This document shows positions 8,283 through 17,864 of a stretch of DNA of 64,000 bases, piece after piece. The DNA comes from JBBIPA01 sp963820495 (GTDB lineage Bacteria; Chloroflexota; Dehalococcoidia; GIF9; UBA5629): positions 806,001 to 870,000 of the forward strand of contig CAWGAF010000001.1 of the NCBI GenBank assembly GCA_963820495.1. The letters run 5' to 3'. The translations under genes were made by a program, and so were the position numbers. How positions within the stretch are numbered: position 1 is the first letter of the stretch; each line of letters begins with the position of its first letter. The notes under the pieces were generated by a model. The model saw only the letters and a list, made by a program, of their open reading frames with translations. It was not told the DNA's origin and ran no database searches.

Positions 8283-8659
8283 GCTTATTACCTCCACGAA
8301 GTTATACGTAATAATATAAAAATCAGTCTTCAATTACAAATATATTGGGTTGTGTCCCAGCAAGTGATTCACATTGACCAACGTTAATCTCTCGCCTTAT
8401 TTTACACTTCTAGGGCCACCAGGAGCGCCTCTGTTCGGTAACACTTCATTTTGACGCAACACAATCAGCAAATTTGAGCTTACCGCAGTCTCCTATTGAC
8501 ATATGGTGTATAATTTGTTTTGGGCAATTTCACGCCGAAGCATTTAGCCTGTTTATTGCATTCTTTTATTACATTATTTGCTTATTCTGCTCATTTAGTC
8601 TATATTGGTTTGGCATAAAAACAATGTTTTAGAATAATTTAGTTTATTAAGGAGGTTGT
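8283..8659. other. divergent intergenic region, 377 nt
   Basis: This AT-rich spacer lies between two divergent genes and should hold the hyuA1 promoter. A perfect TATAAT stands at 8509-8514 without a good -35 box at the right distance. A strong AAGGAGG (8649-8655) serves hyuA1. I see no gene or terminator in it. Confidence 0.5.
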
Positions 8660-10735
8660 ATGTTTGAAATCGTAGTAGATACGGGAGGAACTTTTACTGA
8701 TGCTATATTGATAGACGATGAGCGGAAAATCTATACGGCGAAATTCCCCACCAATCCAGCTGAGCCATCAATAGGTATTATGGGTTGTGTTAAGCGTTTT
8801 GCTGAGCAGCGTAATCATACTACACAACAAGAATTGCTAAAAAATACGGCTACTATAGTAATAGGCACTACTCTACCTACGAATACGGTGGTCGAGAAAA
8901 AGGGTGCAAAGTGCTGTTTGTTATACACCAAAGGTTTTAGAGATATAACCGAATTAGGTCGTAGAATTCCAAAAGATGATATCTACAATCTCAAATTACC
9001 TGCGCCAGAGAGTTTCATCCCACGTTATCTACGCTTCGGAGTTGAAGAGCGTCTTCAATTTAACGGAGACGTAGTAACGCCGCTGAATGAAAACGATGTA
9101 CTGGAAGCGATAAAAAAGGCGAAACAGCACGACGTAGAGGTCCCGGTGGTTTGTTTCTTGCACTCGTATATCAACCCAGAGCATGAAGAAAAGGCAGGAA
9201 AAATCATCAAAAAGGAATACCCGAATGTGGTGTTATCCTCGCACATTTTGCGCCGTTGGATGGAATGGGACCGCCTAAGCACCACCATGATAGCAGGTTA
9301 CGTGAAACCAGTTGTTACAAGGTTCGTAGGAAATTTGGGTAAGCAGTTGAAGAGCAATAATTTCAAGGGAACATTTCTTCTTACAACCTGTATTGGCGGT
9401 GTAGCATCCCCTGATTTATGCTTGGATAACCCGGCCCTTTTAATAGGCTCGGGGCCAGCTTCAGGCCCTTTACTAGGGCGGTTTTTAGCCAAATTGTGCA
9501 ACTTTGAGAATGTGATAGTGATTGACATGGGCGGAACAACCTTTGATATAAGTGTGATTCCAGGGGCAACAATAAATGTTACTTCGGAAATGAGAGTAGG
9601 AGATTTCTTAAACGCTTTAGAGTCTGTAGATGTAACCAGTATAGGGGCGGGAGGTGGAAGCATTGCACGAGTAGACAGTCGTAATATACTTCAAGTTGGG
9701 CCATCTAGTGCTGGTGCTGACCCTGGCCCTGCCTGTTACCGCAAAGGTGGCCAAGATCCCACAGTTACTGATGCAGATGTCATTTTAGGGTATATCCCTG
9801 CCGACTTTTTCCTGGGGGGCACAATACCATTAGATATAGACTTAGCCAAGAAAGCTATTGAGAAGAATATAGCAAAGCCACTGCATCTTGATATTGTTGC
9901 TGCTGCCCACGCAATCTCAGCTCTAGTCGAAGATAACATGGCACAGGGGATTTTCTTGAGCGCCGTGGAAAGGGGGGCGGATCCGCGGGACTTCACTCTC
10001 GTTGCTGGTGGTGGAGCTGGGCCTGTCCATGCGGCCGCCATAGCGTCTCGTTTAGGTATATCACAGGTATACATTCCCAGGCAAGCATCGGTATTCTGTG
10101 CCCTTGGAGCAGCTTTAGCCAACTATGAATATATTCTTAATCTCTGCATATATCGCAGAGAAGATCTACTAAATGTTGATGAATTGAAAGGCTGGTACAA
10201 TGACCTAGAAGAAGAAGGGGTAGCTACCCTGGCACGGCAGGGACTAACCAAAGAAAATATGAAATTGGCACGTGGTGCCGAAATGCGTTATTTTGGACAG
10301 CTCCGCGATCTTGTGATCTTCCTTCCGGAGACCCAGAGAGGTAAACCTTTTACAGGAGAAACTTTAAAACAATTGATCAGAGAATTCCACAAAAAGCACC
10401 AAGCCGTTTATGGCTGGTCAGATCCAGCGATGGTTGTGGAAATCTCAACACTTAAGCTCAAAGCAATAGGAGTTAGGCGTCCTATTGAGCTCACAAAGGA
10501 GCCAAAATCAGGGGCAGATGCATCAGCAGCTTTCAAACGCAATAGGCAGGTCTATTTTCAAGAACTTGGAGGATTCGTAAAAACACCCTGTTATGACACA
10601 AACCGTCTGAAACATGGAAATATAATCGCAGGTCCAGCTATTTTGGAAGATCCAACAACCACCGTAGTGGTGCCTAAAGGTGCCAAACTTACGGTAGACC
10701 CATATCACAACTATATTATTAAAATAAGGAGGTAA
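8660..10735 (+). CDS. hydantoinase/oxoprolinase family subunit A (HyuA-like), copy 1
   Basis: This 691-residue protein belongs to the HyuA/OplA/AcxA family, ATP-dependent subunits that phosphorylate a substrate carbonyl or enolate. An N-terminal actin-like ATPase signature DTGGTFTD sits at residues 7-14, and the second phosphate-binding motif DMGGTTFD begins at residue 289. GAGGGSIARVD, ADPGPACYRKGG and VAGGGAGPVHA follow in family order. Length fits N-methylhydantoinase or acetophenone-carboxylase-type A subunits. An AAGGAGG five bases before the ATG marks the start. The partner hyuB1 begins two bases after the stop. It is the only one of the four pairs on the plus strand, and its sequence is closest to copies 3 and 4. 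The substrate is unknown. Confidence 0.9.
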   Translation: MFEIVVDTGGTFTDAILIDDERKIYTAKFPTNPAEPSIGIMGCVKRFAEQRNHTTQQELLKNTATIVIGTTLPTNTVVEKKGAKCCLLYTKGFRDITELGRRIPKDDIYNLKLPAPESFIPRYLRFGVEERLQFNGDVVTPLNENDVLEAIKKAKQHDVEVPVVCFLHSYINPEHEEKAGKIIKKEYPNVVLSSHILRRWMEWDRLSTTMIAGYVKPVVTRFVGNLGKQLKSNNFKGTFLLTTCIGGVASPDLCLDNPALLIGSGPASGPLLGRFLAKLCNFENVIVIDMGGTTFDISVIPGATINVTSEMRVGDFLNALESVDVTSIGAGGGSIARVDSRNILQVGPSSAGADPGPACYRKGGQDPTVTDADVILGYIPADFFLGGTIPLDIDLAKKAIEKNIAKPLHLDIVAAAHAISALVEDNMAQGIFLSAVERGADPRDFTLVAGGGAGPVHAAAIASRLGISQVYIPRQASVFCALGAALANYEYILNLCIYRREDLLNVDELKGWYNDLEEEGVATLARQGLTKENMKLARGAEMRYFGQLRDLVIFLPETQRGKPFTGETLKQLIREFHKKHQAVYGWSDPAMVVEISTLKLKAIGVRRPIELTKEPKSGADASAAFKRNRQVYFQELGGFVKTPCYDTNRLKHGNIIAGPAILEDPTTTVVVPKGAKLTVDPYHNYIIKIRR

Positions 10736-10737
10736 TA

Positions 10738-12570
10738 ATGAGTAGTACTAGTAAATCAATAGATCCTTTGACTTTATCGGTAATTGAGGGCAGATTGAAT
10801 GCCCAGAATCAAGAGCTGGGGTTTAGGTTGTTTCGCCAGTGCTTTTCTTTTGCCACGGCGTTTATCCGTGATATTGGCACAGCATTATTCGATAAAGATG
10901 AACGGGCAATGACCATGGGTAATTGGATGCCGGTTCATACCGCGGGGTCTGATGTTTGTCTTAAGGGAATGCTGGATTATTTAGGGCGTGAGAATATACA
11001 CGAAGATGACTTTATTTTAGCAAACGACCCGTTTATAGTACGTTTTGGCCATGCCCCTGACTTCTCGTTCATACGCCCTATCTTCTTCGAAGGCGAACTT
11101 GCATTCTACCATTTTATGAGAACTCATCAATATGATGCTGGTGGTGCCTTCCAGGGTTGCTATTATCCACGCACCTATGACTGCCATGGTGAAGGGATAA
11201 TGATTCCGCCGGTTAAGATCATTGAGAAGGGTAAGATTGATGAGAAGGTTTTTTCAGTAATCCTTCGCAATGTTAGGGGCTCTGCTCTGGTTCGTGCTGA
11301 TTGCCTGCTGGCATATGCCTCAATGAGGATGGCTGAGAAGAGGATACTCGAGTTACTTAGAAGGTATGGGAAAGAAACCGTACAAACAGCATGCAACGAA
11401 ATTGTGAAACGAACTGAGGAAACAGTCAGGAAAATAATTTCAACATGGCCAGCCGGTACATATAGGGCCGACCGAGCTGCTGATTGGGATGGGACTGTGG
11501 ATAAACCTGTATGGGTTAGGTTAAAGCTAACCGTTAAACCTGATGAGGGCCAACTGATATTCGACTTCAGGGGTAGCGATGCACAGGTTGATTTCATCAA
11601 TAGCCCAAAGGGTCAGACAAATGCTGCGGTTGTTACTGCCGTGGCATGGTCTCTTCCACCTATACCACGTAACCAAGGGTTGATAAATTGCCTCACGATT
11701 CTTACCAAGGAGGGCTCAGTGCTCGATCCTGTTTATCCAGCGACCAGCGGAGGTCAAGCCTGTTCGGTTGCTACACATGTAACCGAGTGTGCTCAGGTTG
11801 CATTAGGCCAGATAGTTCCAAAGGATACCTCGGCTTTATGGGCTAGACACTTGAATCCAATTATAACCGGTAGGCGTCGAGACGTAGTTGACCCAAGAAC
11901 CAAGGCTCCCCAGCTTTATTGGTATGCTCCGTTTCATGCTGATGGTTCCATGGGCGCAATATACGGGTATGATGGTTGGGATGGACTCGCTTGTACTATA
12001 GGAGCTGGTGGTGTTCTAAGAGCTCCGATAGAACCAATGGAATGGGGGACTCCTTATAGATGGATACTCCACGAGTTTATTACGGACTCAGCTGGTGATG
12101 GGAAATGGCGAGGTGGACTGGGTGTTGACTGGGAAATTGTAAACACTTATGATCCCAAGGTATGGCAGACCCATGATTGTGTCGTGGAGACAGGTAATTC
12201 TGACGGAGAGAAATTCGCTCCGACCGGTCTAATGGGTGGTGGTGAGGGTAAGAAACACAAATTGGGCATAATAAGAAAGGGGAAAAAGGTAAAACTGCGC
12301 TGCTGTGACGTTCAGTACGTTCAACCCGGCGACACTATTTGGAGCAAATCCGGTGGTGGTGGTGGTGTCGGGGATCCACTTGAGCGGGATGCGGAATACG
12401 TTAAAATGGATGTCCTCAATGAAAATATCTCAATTGGAAAAGCTAAAAAGATATATGGAGTTGTACTAAAAGCAGATACTTATGAAGTGGATTATCCAGC
12501 GACTACGAATTTAAGAAAGAAACTGAAAGCAAGCAAAGTAACAAAGAAAAAACTGCATAGGGCAAAATAG
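10738..12570 (+). CDS. hydantoinase B/carboxylase-type family subunit (HyuB-like), copy 1
   Basis: The 610-residue partner of hyuA1 belongs to the Hydantoinase_B family. NDPF is at 96-99. The site that reads GG(T/S)H in ordinary hydantoinases is VRFGH here (101-105). HQYDAGG at 130-136 keeps the His and Asp thought to bind the metal. HQYD is the form I recall from acetone-carboxylase-like proteins, whereas plain hydantoinases have HH-x-D/E-IGG. Other family marks are GLMGGGEG near 500 and a Gly-rich KSGGGGGVGDPLERD near 538. The C-terminus is Lys-rich. HyuA/HyuB enzymes either hydrolyse a cyclic amide or carboxylate a ketone at the cost of ATP. No small third subunit of the acetone-carboxylase type is encoded nearby. 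Confidence 0.88.
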   Translation: MSSTSKSIDPLTLSVIEGRLNAQNQELGFRLFRQCFSFATAFIRDIGTALFDKDERAMTMGNWMPVHTAGSDVCLKGMLDYLGRENIHEDDFILANDPFIVRFGHAPDFSFIRPIFFEGELAFYHFMRTHQYDAGGAFQGCYYPRTYDCHGEGIMIPPVKIIEKGKIDEKVFSVILRNVRGSALVRADCLLAYASMRMAEKRILELLRRYGKETVQTACNEIVKRTEETVRKIISTWPAGTYRADRAADWDGTVDKPVWVRLKLTVKPDEGQLIFDFRGSDAQVDFINSPKGQTNAAVVTAVAWSLPPIPRNQGLINCLTILTKEGSVLDPVYPATSGGQACSVATHVTECAQVALGQIVPKDTSALWARHLNPIITGRRRDVVDPRTKAPQLYWYAPFHADGSMGAIYGYDGWDGLACTIGAGGVLRAPIEPMEWGTPYRWILHEFITDSAGDGKWRGGLGVDWEIVNTYDPKVWQTHDCVVETGNSDGEKFAPTGLMGGGEGKKHKLGIIRKGKKVKLRCCDVQYVQPGDTIWSKSGGGGGVGDPLERDAEYVKMDVLNENISIGKAKKIYGVVLKADTYEVDYPATTNLRKKLKASKVTKKKLHRAK

Positions 12571-12764
12571 GGCACAGGACTAAACGGAGAAACACGGTTA
12601 CATTTCCGATGTTGCTACCATGCGAGAATGGCTTAGCAATCCGCTCGATTAGGTTATAGCAATCCTATTTAGGAATACCGTTACCTTTTGGTTTTACTGT
12701 TTCTGCAAGATTACCGACGACATGCGCCTAATCTTTTAGGTTATGATTACCAGATATGAATCTT

Positions 12765-13115
12765 CTATGCCATAGAACCACCGTCTATCAATATAGTATG
12801 ACCGGTGATGTAACTGGAAGCATCAGAAGCTAATAGCAGTGCAGCACCGACAATATCATTTGGTTCACCTATTCGCCCAAGTGGCACCGAAGTCTCGTAT
12901 TGTTTCAAAAAATCGGGATTACTCCAACTTGGTCGGCTGAAATCTGTCCTAATCAAACCTGGAGCAATGGCATTTACCCGTATACCATAGCTACTTAGTT
13001 CTTTTGCTAGTACACGGGTAAGCATAATGATTCCAGTTTTGGCTACACTGTACGCACCCATACCCGGAGTTACCTTATATGCATACTGAGATGCTACATT
13101 GATGATAACACCTTT
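12765..13115 (-). pseudogene. C-terminal part of an SDR oxidoreductase
   Basis: The frame reads GVIINVASQYAYKVTPG, then MGAYSVAK (the SDR YxxxK active site), RVNAIAPGLIRTDF and a GHTILIDGG end. This is the C-terminal half of a short-chain dehydrogenase. Family identity stops abruptly at 13115, where the frame meets a TAG (13118-13116) and AT-rich non-coding DNA takes over. The NAD-binding half is missing, so the gene is truncated. A start at the internal Met (13061) would give 98 residues without a cofactor site. Confidence 0.8.
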
Positions 13116-13150
13116 CTAATTGGATTATTTGCTTTTAAATGTTGTTTTTT

Positions 13151-13231
13151 TGAATAATATTTGAACGTTATGAACATGACTTGAACGGTATTTGAACAGC
13201 ATATGAACACATCCTAAATAGTGTCTGAACA
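13151..13231. repeat. phased TGAAC direct repeats
   Basis: TGAA(C) motifs occur at 13151, 13162, 13171, 13182, 13193, 13204 and 13226, mostly 11 bp apart (11, 9, 11, 11, 11, 22), several within TTGAACnnnAT. They place the same pentamer on nearly the same helix face about six times. This could be a multi-site operator or iteron-like element. It lies directly beside the breakpoint of the truncated SDR gene and about 400 bp upstream of the molybdoenzyme promoter. Confidence 0.5.
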
Positions 13232-13622
13232 CTTGTAATTCTCTTACAGAAGTGTTAACAAAAGTAATAGTGATTAGCCTGAAGGAAGAAACGTGTTACA
13301 ATGAGCGCGGATTGATTTGGGCCTTTCGATGGCGAAACTGAGGCAAAAAGTTCTGTCTATTGTACACTTAGGCCCACCAAAGGGGACGACATCTAGAACT
13401 CTCCACTCTCATAACAATATGATTCCGCTGGCTAAAGTCTTTTCAATAACATTCGCATGGTTCCCTCAGAACTCCCAGTGACTCAATTGTAATTGTACCC
13501 AGAGAATACAATCAGCTTGAGATATGCAGTCTCACAACGATTCCTTGCTAGAACACACATTGTGGAATAAACTTGACATTCCCCATCTTACCTCACTAAA
13601 TACACAGCTAACCCTATATATT
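13232..13622. other. non-coding stretch upstream of the molybdoenzyme operon
   Basis: This 391-nt stretch has no open frame that I can support and no recognisable transposase or RNA gene. It separates the TGAAC repeats from the promoter at 13623. Confidence 0.4.
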
Positions 13623-13652
13623 TTGACAGTATTTAAATACTTGTGGTAATAT
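13623..13652 (+). promoter_or_regulatory. promoter of the molybdoenzyme operon (module copy 1)
   Basis: TTGACA (13623-13628) is followed after 18 nt by TAATAT (13647-13652). The spacer holds the palindrome TATTTAAATA and then CTTGTGG. The same arrangement, TTGACA-n18-TAATTT with TATTTGAATA and TTTGTGG in the spacer, occurs in inverted orientation at 20935-20906. The spacer palindrome would suit a dimeric regulator acting on both promoters. Confidence 0.55.
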
Positions 13653-13776
13653 GCGACACGCATTGTCTCGTTTCGCTATCTTTATAGAATATTTTGTTAG
13701 TATAACAACTAAGATAAAACAGTTGGAAGCCAAGCTCAAGAAATTGAAAACGACTGAACCACTACATTACTATTAG
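13651..13776 (+). CDS. micro-ORF in the leader of the molybdoenzyme operon (41 aa)
   Basis: An ATG directly at the promoter -10 box opens a 41-codon frame that ends 25 nt before the molybdoenzyme start. Its core SRFAIFIEYFVSITTKIK matches SSFAIFLEYFVSIVTRIK of the micro-ORF at 20897-20793 with conservative changes only; the remainder is a Lys-rich tail. There is no clear RBS, and the ATG lies where transcription would be about to start. The DNA may therefore be conserved as a regulatory site, with the frame incidental. A downstream in-frame TTG (13663) is another possible start. Confidence 0.35.
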   Translation: MRHALSRFAIFIEYFVSITTKIKQLEAKLKKLKTTEPLHYY

Positions 13777-13801
13777 CCTATAAGGAGGAGATGGAGTACA
13801 T

Positions 13802-16342
13802 ATGGCCCACACACAACAGATTAAAGAGGATGTATGGATACCTAGTACCTGTGGCATGTGCTTTCACGGTTGTTGCATCAGGGTGCACCGAGTGGATGGG
13901 GTGGTGGTAGGAATAGAGGGGAATCCCACCGCACCTGACACCCAAGGGGGACTATGTGCAATGGGACATGCTGGCATCATGACGCTTTATGACCCCTACC
14001 GAGTGAAGGCCCCCATGAAAAGGACCAATCCGCGGAAAGGAGCGGCAGAGGACCCCCGCTGGGTGGAAATCACCTGGGAAGAGGCCATAAACCTTATCGT
14101 AGAAAAACTAAAGCCTATCCGAAAAGAAGACCCTAACGGCCTGATTTTCTCCAGTTTTCATTATCAAACCATCTTTCACGGTGGGGCTTGGGGACTGGGA
14201 TTCGGTACCTCCCATGCCAGTAGTATGTTTTCAGGCGCCGGGGTTATGTGCGGTGCGGGCATGCACATTATTGGTGAAGTAGTTCATTCTTCATTCATGG
14301 ACTGGGCTGATTTCCGATACTGCAACTATCTTATTATAGCTGGAGCCGGGCTCTTCGAGTCACATTACGTCAAGATTCCCAGCGCCCGTTGGGTGGGGGA
14401 AGGCAGAGAGAAACGGGGATTAAAGCTGGTGGTGATGGACCCGCGGGGAAACGGGGCGGCAGCCAAGGCAGATGAATGGCTTCCTGTAAGGCCTGGAACG
14501 GACGGTGCCGTGTTCTTGGCGATGATGAATGTTCTGGTCAACGAGGTGAATATCTACGACGCTGAGTTCCTGAAAAAAGTCACCAATGCCCCTTATCTTA
14601 TCGGGCCGGACCGGTACCCAGTGAGAGACAAAGAGAGCAAGAAGCCTCTTATCTGGGACCCCGTGGATAACCGGGCCAAGACCTATGACGACCCCACTAT
14701 AAAAGACTACGCCCTTCTCGGTCGCTACATAATAGAAGATGTAGAGGCCCAGCCAGCCTTCAATATCTTTAAGGAGCACATTCGTCAGTATACGCCGGAG
14801 TGGGCGGAGGGAATCACTACCATAGATGCCGCTCGCATAAGGCGCATTGCCAAGGAATTTGGAGAAGCCGCCAGGATAGGCAGCACGATAGTAATTGATG
14901 GAAAGGAATATCCCTACCGACCTGCCTGTGTAATGGGGTATCGGGGGTTAAATAACCACACTAATGGTCTTGGCAATGTCCTCGCCTATGAAATACTGGA
15001 TATGCTTGTGGGCGCTATCCTCGTGCCAGGGGGCTTGCGCAGCTTGCCATGGAATGCTGCGGGATTGGGATTCCCCTATCCCGAGAGGCTGACGCCAGGC
15101 AGAGACGGGGTCGTTTCTCCTAGCGGATATGCACTCGGCATTCCCGAGCCCTTCCAGTTTCCACCGCAGACACTCAGCCTCAGAGAATTCTGGCCGGGGA
15201 GTTTTGTTTGCGAGCATATACCTTTCCTGACCCAGAGCCACCCCGAGAAGTTTAAGCTGCAGAAGACTGCCAAGGCCCTTATCCAGGTCAACCTAAACCC
15301 TATGATGAATTGCCACAACCCTAGCATTGTGGCTGAAGCCTTGAGCTCTATCCCCTTCATGGTTTCCGTCACCACTTATATTGATGAAACTGCTAACCTG
15401 GCCGATGTCATCATACCCGATTGCACCTACTTAGAACGTTGGGCAATCACTAACGGTTTGACTGCCACCGAAGGAACCCCGCTGCAACAGCCAGTAGTAC
15501 CACCCCTATATAATAGTAGGAACTATATGGAGGTGTTGATAGAGGTGGCTGATAGAATGGGATTCCTTACAGGCACCGGGGGCATGCTCTTCTGGCTGAA
15601 TCAGTTATATGGGAAGGAAGCCTTAGATATAAATAAGAAATACAACTGGAAAGAGATATTGGCAGCGCAGGTAGAAGCGGCTTGGGGTAAACCACTGGAG
15701 TGGTTTATGGAGCATGGCCATAATCTGCGCCTTATCCCCACCGAAAAGAGCTACCTTACATGGAAAGACCATCGGCTTCCCTTTTATCAGGATTGGTTTA
15801 TGGAGCAAGGAGACAAGCTACGCCGCAACATGGAAGAGGCCAAGGTCAAGGAGCAGATAGGTCTTGATCCGAACTGGTTCTGCGACGGGTATCGCCCCCT
15901 GCCCACATGGGAGCCTGCCCGGATCCACTTAGAGCCCGAGGAATATGATATGTATACCGTTAACTATAAGGGCGCTATAGGGAGGTTCGGAACCCTTCCT
16001 GCTACTAACCCCTGGTTAATGGAAATAGCTGAAAGGGACCCCTATTACCTGAGGATATTAATCAATACCGAGACAGCAAAGAAAAAAGGGCTTAAAGATG
16101 ATGATTGGATATGGGTGGAATCCAAGGTGGCGAAGGTAAAGGGGCAGATACGGTGTACGGAGCTCATGCACCACGAGTGTCTTGGCTTTGCTGCCAATCT
16201 CGGGCATTACAACATGAAGCATCCTATTGCTCTGGGGAAGGGTGTTAACTGCAATACTTTGCTACCATATGGGATTGAATACACCGGGGGGGATTGTGGG
16301 GGTATGGAAGGTAGTGCCCGGGTTAAGGTATATAAGGCGTAA
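13802..16342 (+). CDS. molybdopterin oxidoreductase catalytic subunit (DMSO reductase superfamily, NrfD-linked)
   Basis: This 846-residue molybdopterin oxidoreductase has a complete N-terminal [4Fe-4S] motif: Cys17, Cys20, Cys24 and Cys52 (C-x2-C-x3-C-x27-C). Cys150 in VMCGAGMH stands where the family's Mo/W ligand is expected. Further marks are VMDPRGNGAAAKADEWLPVRPGTDGA (shown here only to locate the cofactor-binding region near 220), NLADVIIPDCTYLER near 540 and a C-terminal molydopterin-binding domain. There is no twin-arginine signal, so this subunit probably stays in the cytoplasm. The operon with a four-cluster ferredoxin, NrfD, TorD and MoaD has the architecture of polysulfide/thiosulfate reductase-like complexes exchanging electrons with quinone. 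The substrate cannot be inferred. An AAGGAGGAG lies upstream, and base composition is visibly more GC-rich than in the hyu genes to the left. Confidence 0.88.
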   Translation: MAHTQQIKEDVWIPSTCGMCFHGCCIRVHRVDGVVVGIEGNPTAPDTQGGLCAMGHAGIMTLYDPYRVKAPMKRTNPRKGAAEDPRWVEITWEEAINLIVEKLKPIRKEDPNGLIFSSFHYQTIFHGGAWGLGFGTSHASSMFSGAGVMCGAGMHIIGEVVHSSFMDWADFRYCNYLIIAGAGLFESHYVKIPSARWVGEGREKRGLKLVVMDPRGNGAAAKADEWLPVRPGTDGAVFLAMMNVLVNEVNIYDAEFLKKVTNAPYLIGPDRYPVRDKESKKPLIWDPVDNRAKTYDDPTIKDYALLGRYIIEDVEAQPAFNIFKEHIRQYTPEWAEGITTIDAARIRRIAKEFGEAARIGSTIVIDGKEYPYRPACVMGYRGLNNHTNGLGNVLAYEILDMLVGAILVPGGLRSLPWNAAGLGFPYPERLTPGRDGVVSPSGYALGIPEPFQFPPQTLSLREFWPGSFVCEHIPFLTQSHPEKFKLQKTAKALIQVNLNPMMNCHNPSIVAEALSSIPFMVSVTTYIDETANLADVIIPDCTYLERWAITNGLTATEGTPLQQPVVPPLYNSRNYMEVLIEVADRMGFLTGTGGMLFWLNQLYGKEALDINKKYNWKEILAAQVEAAWGKPLEWFMEHGHNLRLIPTEKSYLTWKDHRLPFYQDWFMEQGDKLRRNMEEAKVKEQIGLDPNWFCDGYRPLPTWEPARIHLEPEEYDMYTVNYKGAIGRFGTLPATNPWLMEIAERDPYYLRILINTETAKKKGLKDDDWIWVESKVAKVKGQIRCTELMHHECLGFAANLGHYNMKHPIALGKGVNCNTLLPYGIEYTGGDCGGMEGSARVKVYKA

Positions 16343-16353
16343 GGGGGCTAGAA

Positions 16354-16980
16354 ATGGCAAAAAGATATGGCATGGTAATCGACCTTAAGCGCTGTGTGGG
16401 CTGCCGCTCTTGCCAGGTAGCCTGCAAGGCAACGAACTTCACCCCGCCCGGGGTGTTCTTTAGCCGGGTGCTGCTCCAGGAAAAAGGCAAATATCCATAT
16501 TCCAAGCTGGACTTCGTGCCCGTACAGTGCAACCAGTGCCAGAACCCGGCCTGCGTGAGCGTTTGCCCGACCGGAGCCACCAGTCAGCGGGCCGATGGCA
16601 TCGTTACCGTGGATGCTAAAAAGTGCATCGGCTGCCGCTATTGCATGATAGCCTGCCCGTATCGGCAGCGTTTCTACCTCCCAATTCGGCCTAAGAAACG
16701 CACCTATTTCCCAGCCGGTCCTACTCCTCATGAGTTGCAGGGAAAGAAAACTAGGGACTATGCCGCAGGCACGGTAATCAAGTGCGATTTCTGTTTAGGC
16801 GCCGACAGATTGGACAAGGGGCTGGAGCCAGCCTGTGTGCAAACCTGCATCTCTAAGGCACGTTACTTCGGCGACCTTAATGACCCAGAGAGTGAGGTCT
16901 CCCAGCTTATCATTACCCGTGGAGGCTTCCAGTTGCTCCCCGGAGTGGGGACAGACCCCTCTATATATTATCTGAGATAG
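16354..16980 (+). CDS. four-cluster ferredoxin-type subunit (PsrB/DmsB family)
   Basis: The 208-residue protein carries four Cys groups typical of the electron-transfer subunit: CVGCRSCQVAC near 14, CNQCQNPACVSVC near 58, CIGCRYCMIAC near 91 and CDFCLGADRLDKGLEPACVQ with a closing C near 145-167. This is enough for four [4Fe-4S] clusters wiring the molybdenum subunit to the membrane protein. It begins 11 nt after the catalytic gene and ends 9 nt before nrfD. No Tat signal is present on it either. Confidence 0.92.
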   Translation: MAKRYGMVIDLKRCVGCRSCQVACKATNFTPPGVFFSRVLLQEKGKYPYSKLDFVPVQCNQCQNPACVSVCPTGATSQRADGIVTVDAKKCIGCRYCMIACPYRQRFYLPIRPKKRTYFPAGPTPHELQGKKTRDYAAGTVIKCDFCLGADRLDKGLEPACVQTCISKARYFGDLNDPESEVSQLIITRGGFQLLPGVGTDPSIYYLR

Positions 16981-16989
16981 GAGGTAAAC

Positions 16990-17859
16990 ATGGCACACTC
17001 ATACCCTGAAACCTATTCCCAGACAACATTGGACGAGTTTCGCGTTGGTTTTGATTATCAGACGGAGTGGGCCCAAGGACGAGGATTACTAATGCTGGCG
17101 GCCGTGTGGATCGGTGGCCTGGGCGGAGGGCTATTCCTGACCTCCCTCATTATAAACTGGCGTCTGGGAGTGCTCATTTCCCTGGGCATTGTGGCAGTGG
17201 GTAAGGGGGGAGCCCACCTGAGTTTTCTGGGACACCCCGAACGCTTTTGGCGGGCCTTTCTTAAGCCTCAAAAGTCGTGGCTGAGCCGCGGGATCATCAT
17301 TCTCATTCTCTTCCTCATCTTTGGAGCCTTGTATGCTGTTCAGCCCATTACCCTATGGATGGTATTGGGAGGATTCTTTGCCGTGGCTCTGGTTACCTAC
17401 ACGGGCTTCCTTCTGGCATCCTCTCCCGCAATCCAGTTCTGGAACAACTCCCTGCTGCCCTTCATCTTCCTCACCGCCGCACTATGGAGCGGGGCTAGCT
17501 TGACGGAGCTATTGAAGCCTGCCCAAGCCGAGGCCAACCCCGAGCTTCTGTATATTTTTCAGCTCGTCGTTGGAACCCTGACAGTTTTATTGCTATTTAC
17601 CTACATGGTGGTCAATTACATGTCCACAGTAGCCGCGAAGAAAGCAGTAACCTTCCTTGCAACGGGCGGTATGGCCCCTGTCTTCTACGGCCTGGGGGTG
17701 GTGCTGGGTCTGCTCATCCCATTAGCCATCCTGGTGCCAGCCTTCTTGGGGAAGGTTCCGCCAATCTTGCTGGCTGTAGGTGGACTGTGTGAGCTGGTGG
17801 GTAGCTTCTTCCTCCGCCTCTCTATCCTGAAAGCAGGCGTCTATGAGCCTATCCTGTAG
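16990..17859 (+). CDS. NrfD/PsrC-family membrane anchor subunit
   Basis: The 289-residue polytopic membrane protein has about eight hydrophobic segments. It starts with a short soluble stretch (EFRVGFDYQTEWAQGRG), followed by a first helix rich in Gly (AVWIGGLGGGLFLTSLI). The FLGHPERFWRAFLKP loop near residue 76 is typical of NrfD/PsrC, which binds (mena)quinone without haem and passes electrons to or from the ferredoxin subunit. The start is preceded by AGGAGG. It is the third gene of the molybdoenzyme operon. Confidence 0.92.
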   Translation: MAHSYPETYSQTTLDEFRVGFDYQTEWAQGRGLLMLAAVWIGGLGGGLFLTSLIINWRLGVLISLGIVAVGKGGAHLSFLGHPERFWRAFLKPQKSWLSRGIIILILFLIFGALYAVQPITLWMVLGGFFAVALVTYTGFLLASSPAIQFWNNSLLPFIFLTAALWSGASLTELLKPAQAEANPELLYIFQLVVGTLTVLLLFTYMVVNYMSTVAAKKAVTFLATGGMAPVFYGLGVVLGLLIPLAILVPAFLGKVPPILLAVGGLCELVGSFFLRLSILKAGVYEPIL

Positions 17860-17864
17860 GGCAT

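Noticed and set aside
8590..8640. Sigma54 promoter (TTTGGCAT region) before hyuA1
   Set aside because: The required GC element at -12 is not at the right spacing.
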